From Quisquiliibacterium sp. (GTDB lineage: Bacteria; Pseudomonadota; Gammaproteobacteria; Burkholderiales; Burkholderiaceae_E), in assembly GCA_023257915.1 (NCBI GenBank), contig JALRBB010000377.1, forward strand, positions 1-5,429: a stretch of DNA of 5,429 bases, written 5' to 3'. Position 1 is the first letter of the stretch. Every line of letters starts with the position of its first letter. The notes below the pieces were generated by a model. The model saw nothing but the letters and a program-made list of their open reading frames with translations, ran no database searches and was not told where the DNA came from. Below are positions 1 through 5,429 of this stretch, piece by piece. A program made the position numbers and the translations under genes.

Positions 1-1
1 C

Positions 2-496
2 GAATCGGTTCTCCGCCTTCAGTCGAAGCGCGGGCGACGTGTTCGACTCGATCGAGCCGGACGCACCGGTTCCGACATGCCCATAGCCAACCATCGTGAA
101 GTGCTTACCGATCTCGTCGCCAGAACGAACCAGCTGATAGCGGTTGGCTGCCGTCGGGGCATTGCTTTGCAGCCAGACCAGCGCGAGGTCGTTATTGCCA
201 TCGACCGGATCGTAATCCGGATGCACGAGAAAACGACTCGACTGCAGCGTACGCGTGCCGCCGACCGTTTCAAAAATGACATCGGCAGTTCTGCTGCTTC
301 CTGCAAACAGATGCGCGGCGGTGAGGACCGCCAAGCCGTCATAGAGCAAGGCCCCGGTGCCATAAAAACTGTTGATGTTAACCCGCACCACCCCGTCATA
401 GCCTTCGCCAGTCGAGGCACGGTAACGCGAATCCGCATAGGGAAGTGTGGTCGTAACCATCAGATCCAGCAAAGAGGCAGAGTAGCGCGCCTGCAC
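2..496 (-). CDS. Trypsin-like (S1 family) serine protease, N-terminal part, 3' end cut by window edge
   Basis: Trypsin-fold serine endopeptidase, of which the first 165 residues are visible. Numbered from the GTG at 496: a mature-domain-like start YDGVVRVNINSFYGTGALL (33-51), the catalytic His in LTAAHLF (His62), and the catalytic Asp in NNDLALVWL (Asp103). The tract MVGYGHVGTGASGS and a terminal RLKAENRF resemble the middle of secreted bacterial S1 proteases. The catalytic Ser (GDSGG region) would lie beyond position 1. An in-frame TAG at 526-524 bounds the start. GTG 496 and ATG 460 are the main options, and neither has a clear Shine-Dalgarno. I prefer GTG 496 because it lies closer to the upstream stop. 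Neither start gives a signal peptide, which is odd for this family; export by a C-terminal type I secretion signal is possible but not visible. It follows the cyclophilin gene by 36 nt, so co-transcription is likely. The family call is firm; the start is uncertain. Confidence 0.85.
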   Translation of the reverse strand, partial: MQARYSASLLDLMVTTTLPYADSRYRASTGEGYDGVVRVNINSFYGTGALLYDGLAVLTAAHLFAGSSRTADVIFETVGGTRTLQSSRFLVHPDYDPVDGNNDLALVWLQSNAPTAANRYQLVRSGDEIGKHFTMVGYGHVGTGASGSIESNTSPALRLKAENRF

Positions 497-532
497 ACGG
501 TGTAGCGTGTGGCCGAAGTCTCGCTATCCAGC

Positions 533-1363
533 TTACTGCAGACGCACCATCACGGTAATCGGCAACTCAGTGACGGGCACATCTGCATACCCATTCACCG
601 AACTTGTGGGTGTGGCCGCGATCGCATCGGCAACATCCAGCCCGCTGATCACCCGACCGAACACCGCGTAGCCCGGGCTCGCAGCGCTCCGGTAATCGAG
701 CGACAGGTTGTCCACCAGGTTGATAAAAAACTGCGAGGTGGCTGAATCCGGTGCGCTGGTTCGCGCCATCGCGACAGTGCCCCGCAGATTACTCAGACCG
801 TTATCGCTCTCCAGCGCAATCGGAGCATTCAGATCGGTCTTTTGCACCATCCCGGAATTGAAGCCACCGGCCTGAATCACAAACCCGGGAATGACGCGAT
901 GAAACAGCGTGTCCTTGTAAAAGCCGGCCGACACATAGGCCAGGAAATTGTCCACCGACTTGGGCGCTGCGAGCGGATCGAGCTCGAGGGTAATCGAACC
1001 GACCGCCGTGGTGAGCGCAACCCGCGGGGCAGGCACATTGAAGCTGGTCTGGGCCAGCACCTTGCCCGCAGCGGTGCGAAGGGTCAGCCCGAGTTCCCCC
1101 ACGGTGGCGACGGTGCAGTTCAGGATCGCCAAGGTCGGGGAGCTGGACTCCGCATAGCTGGGCGACGTGCAACCAGCACCAAAGTCAGCAACCATGTCCG
1201 CATTCAGATGGATGCCGCCCACATAAATCGTCGCCTTCTTGCCGTACTGGATCAGCAAAGGCTCAACCGCACTGACTTGCGGCTCGAATGAGCCACCACT
1301 GCCGCATCCGGCCAGCGCCAGCAGGCAGCCGGCGAACACGCAAAGCCTACGCACGAGCGGCAT
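533..1363 (-). CDS. Cyclophilin-type peptidyl-prolyl cis-trans isomerase, predicted lipoprotein
   Basis: Catalyses cis-trans isomerisation of X-Pro bonds, probably in the periplasm while anchored by lipid. The 276-residue protein starts MPLVRR, followed by a hydrophobic stretch and the lipobox LAGC (Cys20). Residues about 30-113 form a Ser/Gly/Val-rich, beta-type segment with two cysteines (Cys65, Cys83), perhaps an IPT/TIG-like domain. The cyclophilin domain fills about 114-276: FHRVIPGFVIQAGGF at 154-168 holds the residues equivalent to human cyclophilin A Arg55, Phe60 and Gln63 (here Arg156, Phe161, Gln164); SQFFIN is at 210-215 and YAVFGRV at 232-238. The active site looks intact. The frame extends to a TTG at 1381, but ATG 1363 gives a proper lipoprotein signal, so I chose it. 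It begins 5 nt after the stop of the small acidic gene and has no good Shine-Dalgarno, which fits translational coupling. It resembles PpiA-type enzymes but has an extra N-terminal domain, so I give no symbol. Confidence 0.93.
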   Translation of the reverse strand: MPLVRRLCVFAGCLLALAGCGSGGSFEPQVSAVEPLLIQYGKKATIYVGGIHLNADMVADFGAGCTSPSYAESSSPTLAILNCTVATVGELGLTLRTAAGKVLAQTSFNVPAPRVALTTAVGSITLELDPLAAPKSVDNFLAYVSAGFYKDTLFHRVIPGFVIQAGGFNSGMVQKTDLNAPIALESDNGLSNLRGTVAMARTSAPDSATSQFFINLVDNLSLDYRSAASPGYAVFGRVISGLDVADAIAATPTSSVNGYADVPVTELPITVMVRLQ

Positions 1364-1368
1364 CGGTT

Positions 1369-1557
1369 TCAGGTCAACCAAACCAGGTTCAAGTCGGCCA
1401 TGTCGGCACTGACCACGCCGACGATGTCAATCACCTGCGCGTCCGGATCACCCGCGTGCAAGTACGCACCATCGCCAAGGGCTTGCCAGCCAATAGCCTC
1501 GGCCTGAATCTGGGCAAGCTCGGCCTCGAGTTGCTCGGCGGAAAGGACGGATTCCAT
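1369..1557 (-). CDS. Small acidic hypothetical protein (62 aa)
   Basis: I do not recognise this protein. It starts at ATG 1557, bounded upstream by an in-frame TAG, and ends with TGA at 1371-1369. It has 11 Asp/Glu, one His and no Lys or Arg, so it should be very acidic. Residues 5-22 (LSAEQLEAELAQIQAEAI) are predicted to form an amphipathic helix; the rest contains a Gly/Asp-rich turn region (28-40) and a beta-like hydrophobic stretch (VIDIVGVV, 42-49). There is no signal peptide or membrane segment. It lies 5 nt upstream of the ATG of the isomerase gene in the same orientation, so it could be a genuine first gene of that operon, a translational-coupling leader, or both. The lack of a clear Shine-Dalgarno and the short length leave some doubt that it is coding. 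Confidence 0.58.
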   Translation of the reverse strand: MESVLSAEQLEAELAQIQAEAIGWQALGDGAYLHAGDPDAQVIDIVGVVSADMADLNLVWLT

Positions 1558-1737
1558 GGTCAGATCGGTTAAACGAGCGCACTAACGCGCAAGGCCGCCA
1601 TGGTAACCGCTGGCGCCAAATCGCGCAGGCAATCAGCCCCGCTGAACATCTTGCTGCAGCTGGCGGTATGCCGAAAGAAGGTTGCAAGATGCCGAAATCT
1701 TGCACGGGCCTAATCAAATCAAGGCCTTGCTTGCTAC
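1558..1737 (-). other. Intergenic gap between lipoprotein gene and isomerase operon
   Basis: This 180-bp stretch lies between two genes reading the same way. It contains the hairpin at 1683-1704 and a nine-base direct repeat ATGCCGAAA (1668-1676 and 1689-1697). I find no convincing -35/-10 pair on the minus strand, though a separate promoter for the downstream three genes would be reasonable here given the gap length. A ten-codon ATG-initiated reading frame (1601-1569) precedes the small gene but has no ribosome binding site. Confidence 0.5.
1683..1704 (-). terminator. Perfect 8-bp hairpin downstream of the TIM-barrel lipoprotein gene; possible weak terminator
   Basis: TGCAAGAT (1683-1690) and ATCTTGCA (1697-1704) are exact inverted copies around a 6-nt loop. 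In the minus-strand transcript the loop reads UUCGGC and the hairpin begins 33 nt after the lipoprotein stop codon. The stem is only moderately GC-rich and is followed by a mixed pyrimidine tract, not a clean run of U. It may therefore be an attenuating or RNA-stabilising hairpin instead of an efficient intrinsic terminator. The inverted repeat is directly visible; its role is inferred. Confidence 0.35.
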
Positions 1738-2610
1738 TTACTTCAAGAACCGGGCATACAACTGGCGCGTGTCTGGCGCAAAGAACAGTCCGGCCGACGC
1801 AATGTCGAGATCCGAGACAAATTGCCAGCCGAACAGGATCACGTGATCGTACTGCTCGGAATATTGCATCTGCTGCGCGATGAACTGGTTGAACACACCC
1901 GCATCCCATTGCGCAAACTTGAAGGCCTGCAGCACAAACCATGTTTCAACCGACGCCTTTTCCTGCTTGGCCAGGGTGTGAAAGCTGCTTGACCAGGAGT
2001 GCAGCGCCGCGATCACTTGCGCATCGCCAAACCAGTAGGGGTCGGTTGCCACCCAGTCCACCAGCGCGATCGATCTTCTGATGTACGACAGGGTCTCGTC
2101 CGCCATCGCGGGGCGATTGATCGTCGCGTATGGCGAGACCGTGATACCCACCCGCGCCTGCGGAAGCTGTTGTCGCACTAATGCAATTGCGGCCTGCAAG
2201 TTCTCCCATTGCTGTGCCAACTGTTGCGTGGTGTCCGCTCCCAGATACACCTCGTCAGCCACCAGCACACGGATGCCGGGGGTCAGTAAGTCAGCATTGG
2301 CGGTGATGTACCGCTGTAGGCGTGTCGCGCGGACCTGCGGGTCGGTCTGTGCGGTCAAAAACAGCAGATCGAGCAGGTTGGCATTTCCGGCGCGAGCCGC
2401 GGCTCGCGAGCTGGACACATCGCCCGAGTAGGTCGCGTTGGCACGCAAACTGGAGGTGGCCAATTGCTCTGGGCCGGCAATGATTTCGCCGATTAGCCGG
2501 GTCGGCGATGCCGAAGGCTCTGCCGAACCACCGTTGCCGCCACCACACCCTGCCATTACTCCCGCTGCGAGCAGGAAGACGATCAGAATTTTCCGAAGAT
2601 TATCCGACAT
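1738..2610 (-). CDS. Predicted lipoprotein with glycoside-hydrolase-like TIM-barrel features, function unknown
   Basis: A 290-residue exported protein. The N-terminus is MSDNLRK, a hydrophobic segment, and the lipobox VMAGC (Cys22), followed by a Gly/Ser/Pro-rich linker to about residue 37. The remainder alternates predicted helices and strands in a way that suggests a (beta/alpha)8 barrel. RVLVADEVYLG (114-124) places Asp119-Glu120 at a strand end, VGITVSP is at 154-160, WVATDPYWF at 186-194, ETWFVLQAF at 222-230 and VILFGWQF at 257-264. Acidic residues and Trp/Tyr at strand ends are typical of sugar-binding glycosidase barrels, so a carbohydrate-active role is my inference; no family motif is strong enough to name a substrate. 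The start is well supported by AAGGAGT placed 7 nt upstream. It is transcribed divergently from the 564-residue lipoprotein gene and may share a regulator with it. It could alternatively be a non-catalytic carbohydrate-binding barrel. Confidence 0.85.
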   Translation of the reverse strand: MSDNLRKILIVFLLAAGVMAGCGGGNGGSAEPSASPTRLIGEIIAGPEQLATSSLRANATYSGDVSSSRAAARAGNANLLDLLFLTAQTDPQVRATRLQRYITANADLLTPGIRVLVADEVYLGADTTQQLAQQWENLQAAIALVRQQLPQARVGITVSPYATINRPAMADETLSYIRRSIALVDWVATDPYWFGDAQVIAALHSWSSSFHTLAKQEKASVETWFVLQAFKFAQWDAGVFNQFIAQQMQYSEQYDHVILFGWQFVSDLDIASAGLFFAPDTRQLYARFLK

Positions 2611-2617
2611 GGCCGCT

Positions 2618-2624
2618 ACTCCTT
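2618..2624 (-). promoter_or_regulatory. Strong Shine-Dalgarno for the TIM-barrel lipoprotein
   Basis: The minus strand reads AAGGAGT, 7 nt before ATG 2610. It is the best ribosome binding site in the window and fixes this gene's start. Confidence 0.85.
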
Positions 2625-2741
2625 AGCAAGGGCATTCATATGCTCAGGCTCTGGCCATTGATGGATTTACACAATGCGTATCGTCAATTCCCGAGCAGTT
2701 AGCCTAACGCGGTGGAACGAGCTTAAGACGTCGACCATGGA

Positions 2742-2771
2742 ACGTGACATGTCCCGTCATCCAGTAACTGG
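2742..2771. promoter_or_regulatory. Two adjacent dyad symmetries, candidate operator sites
   Basis: At 2742-2757, ACGTGACATGTCCCGT is a 16-bp dyad with seven of eight base pairs symmetric around the perfect core GACATGTC (2746-2753). Three bases on, CCAGTAACTGG (2761-2771) is a 5-bp dyad around a central A. Their centres are about 16-17 bp apart, in the middle of the divergent region and upstream of the proposed rightward promoter. The symmetry is visible; binding by a dimeric regulator is inferred, and short dyads also arise by chance. Confidence 0.3.
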
Positions 2772-2804
2772 CCACCATGTCTCACTCAGTCCATCTTGGA
2801 ATTC

Positions 2805-2833
2805 TTCACGATCAGGAGTCTAGGCATTAAGAT
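2805..2833 (+). promoter_or_regulatory. Candidate sigma70-type promoter for the 564-aa lipoprotein gene
   Basis: TTCACG (2805-2810) and TAAGAT (2828-2833) each match four of six consensus positions and are separated by the ideal 17 bp. Transcription would begin near 2840, leaving a leader of about 20 nt that contains AAAGAG (2849-2854), a weak Shine-Dalgarno 6 nt before ATG 2861. The placement is coherent, but the elements are only moderate matches. Confidence 0.4.
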
Positions 2834-2860
2834 TTCGAAGCCAATTTCAAAGAGTTTTCG

Positions 2861-4555
2861 ATGCGTTTAACAAGCCTGCTACTGATCTTGGCCCTAAGCG
2901 CCTGCGGCACGGATCACACAAACGACTTTGCAAACCGCCTGGCCCATGCAACATCCGACACGAGCGAAAAACAGGCGAATGTCCGCGATCTGCCACAGTC
3001 ACTAAGCCGGAGGGCGTTAGCAGTCTCGGTCAACCCCGCCGAATCGGCCGCCGTGACTGAAAGCCAGTTCTTCGCATGGGCGGAGGCCGCATTCCCGCAT
3101 CTCTTTCCGGTCGGAAGCGCAACGCAAACCCTCGAGACTTACCGCTATCGCTACTACCCGCAAACGGATTTGTATCTTGCTATCGAGGATGCGCGTCATG
3201 TGGTTGCAATCGGGCAGATCACCAATTGGGCACTGGTCGCACTCGGAACCCTGGAAGACTTCCGCGGCCCGGTTCATGCACATTTTCGGGCATCAATCAC
3301 GCGTACCGAACAGATCGCCGAGGCGGTTGGCACACTGAACAGCAACAATTACCAGGCCTGGAATTGGACAACGATCGAGGCAAATGCGAATCGAAATATC
3401 GCACTGTGCGACCCAGGCTATTGGGCCGCCTCACTGACCAATGCAGGGCTTACGAAAGACAGCACCATCTGGCCTCAAACCCTGACCATCAGTGGAACAG
3501 ACCTGACGGACTTCAAAGTGAACAACTTTGGAGCCAATACACGTCTGTATCGCGAGATCAATCGCCTGGCGTTTTCCAGGAACCCGGAGCGCCTCACGCG
3601 GGTACTGCAGCTGCTGATCGACCAGCAGTCATTTACCCTGCTGGCCGATCATCGTTTTCTCACCTGGCGAGGAACCGAACCGAAATGGTTGCTGAGTTAC
3701 CCGCTGCAGGCTGAAACCGGCTGGCGCGCTGGCCAAACTCTAGTCGCGGTCAGTCTTGCCTACGCCGCGCTCAAGTCGACCGCTGTGCCCGACTTTCTGC
3801 AGTCCGTGGTCGCCTATGGGGACAAGCTCGCCGAGGCAATGGTCGGTGCCGATGACGGGATTGACTTCGACGATCCGGCCAGTATCACTAGAGGCGCAGA
3901 CCGATCGTCTCGGATGACCTTGGCGCTAGTCGCCTGGGGCCTTACGACACAAAATCGTGCATATCTATCGCAAGGCATCACGCTACTGGTCACATTGCTG
4001 GATCATCTCGATACGCAGTCGCGGATGCCCAAATTCATGACCGATCATGCCGGCTTCGAATTGGTCTATACCGGTGAGACATTCCAAACGCTCGCGTTTG
4101 CCGCCTATCTTCTGATGCAAAACGGTATCGATGTTTTTCCCGTCAAAAATGCCAATGGTGGAGCGTTGCTCAATGGCATCGAATGGACTTTCACCAGATA
4201 TTTTGATCCGAGCTCTCGAGTCGACATCCCGGCAACCCAGAACGAGAACAGCCTCTCACGCGCCAGGTTCACCACCGACAGCTCGATCTCGTACGCGGAA
4301 ATCGTGCATGCCTATCCAAGCCTCTCAGAGGCTCAACGCAACATCGCTCGCACTGCCCTAGCGGTTCGCGAAAAATCCATCGAGCCCAATACGCTGCAAG
4401 GCTACGGTTTTTACGAACTGAGCGCACCTGGCTACAGCAGCTGCTTTTTTTCAATCGACCCGGGCTCGGCATCATTCATACCCCCATACCGAAGTGCCTG
4501 GCTACGGTTCATCGAGACGCGTGATCCGGCCGACCTCGACGAAGTTGATTACTAA
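2861..4555 (+). CDS. Large predicted lipoprotein: betaproteobacterial surface module plus alginate-lyase-like toroid domain
   Basis: A 564-residue exported protein. MRLTSLLLILALSAC is a short lipoprotein signal with lipobox LSAC (Cys15), followed by a polar linker to about residue 64. Residues 66-134 (FFAWAEAAFPHLFP at 70-83, YRYRYYP at 94-100, LYLAIEDARHVVAIG at 104-118) match a short module I recall from many exported betaproteobacterial proteins; its function is unknown to me. From about 145 onward the protein is mostly helical. ETGWRAGQTLVAVSLAYAAL (285-304) and the tract from GFELVYTGETFQTLAFAAYL through NGIDVFP to LLNGIEWTF (398-444) resemble the alpha/alpha toroid of alginate-lyase-like proteins. 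The Asn-Asn-His catalytic signature I would expect just before the second tract is absent; the corresponding stretch reads ADRSSRMTLALVAWG (346-360). It may bind or process a surface polysaccharide, or be a non-catalytic relative. The start is supported by the signal peptide and weak AAAGAG. The family assignment is tentative; the gene itself is secure. Confidence 0.85.
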   Translation: MRLTSLLLILALSACGTDHTNDFANRLAHATSDTSEKQANVRDLPQSLSRRALAVSVNPAESAAVTESQFFAWAEAAFPHLFPVGSATQTLETYRYRYYPQTDLYLAIEDARHVVAIGQITNWALVALGTLEDFRGPVHAHFRASITRTEQIAEAVGTLNSNNYQAWNWTTIEANANRNIALCDPGYWAASLTNAGLTKDSTIWPQTLTISGTDLTDFKVNNFGANTRLYREINRLAFSRNPERLTRVLQLLIDQQSFTLLADHRFLTWRGTEPKWLLSYPLQAETGWRAGQTLVAVSLAYAALKSTAVPDFLQSVVAYGDKLAEAMVGADDGIDFDDPASITRGADRSSRMTLALVAWGLTTQNRAYLSQGITLLVTLLDHLDTQSRMPKFMTDHAGFELVYTGETFQTLAFAAYLLMQNGIDVFPVKNANGGALLNGIEWTFTRYFDPSSRVDIPATQNENSLSRARFTTDSSISYAEIVHAYPSLSEAQRNIARTALAVREKSIEPNTLQGYGFYELSAPGYSSCFFSIDPGSASFIPPYRSAWLRFIETRDPADLDEVDY

Positions 4556-4633
4556 TTTCATGTCGACGTAACTGATGAACATCAAAGCCCCCGCAATCGA
4601 TTCGGAGGATCAGCGCGAATCAAGATCGAGCAC
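4556..4633. other. Convergent intergenic spacer
   Basis: Seventy-eight bases between two genes that end toward each other. The best inverted repeat is GATTCG (4599-4604) with CGAATC (4616-4621) around an 11-nt loop, but no T-run follows on either strand. I therefore see no convincing intrinsic terminator, though one would be expected here; termination may be Rho-dependent. Confidence 0.5.
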
Positions 4634-5429
4634 CTAGCGCTTAAACCGCATCACCGGCTTCTCCACCAGATGCCAGGAGATCGCTCCACAAGCCACGGCC
4701 AGCGCGGTGGAGGTAATCAGATACGCAGGCAAGCCCAGCTTGTGCACGCCAAAATGCGCCAGCGCCTGCTGAAGCGGAAACGCATACAGATACACCCCGT
4801 AGGACCAGTCGCCCCACTGGCCTGGCCATTGTGGAAACCAGCTTGCCTCGTTGGCTAGCCAGATCACCGTGCAAGCGACCATCGTCCACAGCGTCAGCCA
4901 GAGCAAAGCTCCCTTCATCAGCAGCATTAGCGCGATCAGCAAGAGCAGCAAGACCATCGCGATCCACAACAGGCGCATGCCGGTCAGGTGCTGGCGCCAG
5001 GCCGCCAGGGCGCAGCCGCAGGCAAAAAACCAGCCAAGCTTCAGGTGGTAGTAGTCGACGCCGTAGTAGCGCGCAAAAACCTCGGCCCCCGCTGGGCGTA
5101 AGCCAAACAGCACCCCAAGCACCACCAGCACCAGCAAAGACTTCACGCGCATCGTCACCGGCAGCACGGCGACCAGCACCAGAACCACGTAACAACGCAA
5201 CTCATAAGGCAGCGACCACAACGATCCGTTGACGGCATGCGGCAATGGATTCGACGCGAAGACCCCAGGCAAGGGATACGCCACCTTCCAGGCCGTGGCA
5301 GTGATCCCATAGCCCCGAGTTTGCGGATGCAACCAATACGCACCGGCGTCCAGGGGCGTCAGTGACAGACCGAGTACACCAATGGAAAGCAGGCACAGTA
5401 CGATCAAGGCGGGGTAAATGCGCAAAACC
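4634..5429 (-). CDS. Acyltransferase-3 family integral-membrane protein (OafA-like), C-terminal part, 5' end outside window
   Basis: Members of this family move acetyl or other acyl groups onto exported sugars such as O-antigen, capsule or peptidoglycan precursors, working in the inner membrane. About 265 residues are visible. Numbering from the Leu of LRIYPALIVL (codon 5425-5423): that opening matches the family's arginine-rich RxxRIYPA segment, which normally lies about 60-80 residues from the start, so the true start and the N-terminal catalytic His are beyond 5429. NGSLWSLPYELRCYVV (66-81) is the conserved SLWSL..E motif; GDWSYGVYLYAFPLQQ (205-220) and SWHLVEKPVMR (250-260) are typical of the C-terminal end. 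Roughly seven hydrophobic segments are apparent (about 5-22, 78-92, 95-110, 128-143, 152-170, 174-191, 232-249). It ends with TAG at 4636-4634 and converges on the large lipoprotein gene. The substrate cannot be read from the sequence. Confidence 0.92.
   Translation of the reverse strand, partial: VLRIYPALIVLCLLSIGVLGLSLTPLDAGAYWLHPQTRGYGITATAWKVAYPLPGVFASNPLPHAVNGSLWSLPYELRCYVVLVLVAVLPVTMRVKSLLVLVVLGVLFGLRPAGAEVFARYYGVDYYHLKLGWFFACGCALAAWRQHLTGMRLLWIAMVLLLLLIALMLLMKGALLWLTLWTMVACTVIWLANEASWFPQWPGQWGDWSYGVYLYAFPLQQALAHFGVHKLGLPAYLITSTALAVACGAISWHLVEKPVMRFKR

Larger units (their letters stand above)
2611..2860. promoter_or_regulatory. Divergent intergenic control region between two lipoprotein genes
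   Basis: This 250-bp region must carry promoters for both flanking genes. Rightward, TTCACG and TAAGAT at 17-bp spacing form a plausible promoter (separate entry). Leftward, TTGACG on the minus strand (2687-2682) is a good -35 match, but no good -10 follows at 16-18 bp, so that promoter is unresolved. Two dyad symmetries lie in the centre (separate entry). I find no gene or RNA in it. Confidence 0.6.

Noticed and set aside
77..505. Frames on both strands (77-505 plus, 438-19 minus) over the protease
   Set aside because: Only the minus frame that reads LTAAHLF and NNDLALVWL shows recognisable protease motifs; the others show none.
1364..1381. TTG start at 1381 for the isomerase, overlapping the small gene by 13 nt
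   Set aside because: It adds MVDLKP ahead of a well-formed lipoprotein signal beginning at ATG 1363. The rarer start and worse n-region make it less likely, so the overlap is probably not real.
1569..1601. Ten-codon leader frame (MAALRVSALV) before the small acidic gene
   Set aside because: It has no ribosome binding site and no regulatory amino-acid run, and frames this short arise often by chance.
1448..1942. 164-residue open frame on the minus strand across the end of the barrel lipoprotein
   Set aside because: Its product is Cys/Arg/Trp-rich with no domain pattern, and it overlaps the well-supported lipoprotein gene in another frame.
2658..2684. Rightward promoter TTGATG with TATCGT
   Set aside because: The spacing is only 15 bp and the -10 is poor; the 2805-2833 candidate is closer to the gene and better spaced.
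3076..3714. 212-residue plus-strand frame inside the large lipoprotein gene
   Set aside because: It is a shifted-frame shadow, with a Gly/Arg/His-rich low-complexity product, of a gene that has a signal peptide and coherent domains.
4599..4621. Inverted repeat GATTCG/CGAATC as a bidirectional terminator
   Set aside because: The stem is only 6 bp with an 11-nt loop, and no T-run follows on either strand.
4831..5232. 133-residue plus-strand frame opposite the acyltransferase
   Set aside because: It is an Ala/Arg/Ser/Pro-rich antisense product typical of GC-rich membrane-protein genes; the acyltransferase on the other strand has clear family motifs.

Overview
This window looks like chromosomal DNA from a GC-rich Gram-negative bacterium, most likely a betaproteobacterium of the Burkholderiales or a relative. 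Three predicted lipoproteins carry classical lipoboxes, implying an outer membrane. The largest one carries a short module, with FFAWAEAAFPHLFP and YRYRYYP signatures, that I associate with exported proteins of betaproteobacteria. This placement rests on remembered family patterns, not on a search. I see no rRNA, tRNA, insertion sequence or CRISPR array.

Minus strand, right to left from 2610 to 2: a 290-residue lipoprotein that looks like a glycoside-hydrolase-type TIM barrel (2610-1738); a 180-bp gap with a perfect hairpin; a 62-residue, strongly acidic small protein with no Lys or Arg (1557-1369); a cyclophilin-type peptidyl-prolyl isomerase lipoprotein starting 5 nt after it (1363-533); and a trypsin-like serine protease cut by the window edge (496-2). 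The last three are tightly packed and probably form one transcription unit.

The 250-bp region 2611-2860 separates this set from a divergent plus-strand gene. It holds a strong Shine-Dalgarno for the leftward lipoprotein, a plausible sigma70-type promoter for the rightward gene, and two adjacent dyad symmetries that could be operator sites. The rightward gene (2861-4555) encodes a 564-residue lipoprotein: a lipobox, the betaproteobacterial module, then a long helical region resembling the alpha/alpha toroid of alginate-lyase-like proteins, apparently without the usual Asn-Asn-His catalytic signature. Converging on it is the C-terminal part of an integral-membrane acyltransferase-3 (OafA-like) protein (5429-4634), whose start lies outside the window.

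As a working hypothesis only, a membrane acyltransferase, a toroid lipoprotein and a TIM-barrel lipoprotein together suggest modification or processing of a cell-surface polysaccharide. The isomerase and protease look like an adjacent extracytoplasmic protein folding and proteolysis unit. No single element can be called a new system from sequence alone. The most unusual items are the module/toroid fusion, the acidic small protein coupled to the isomerase, and a protease with no signal peptide.
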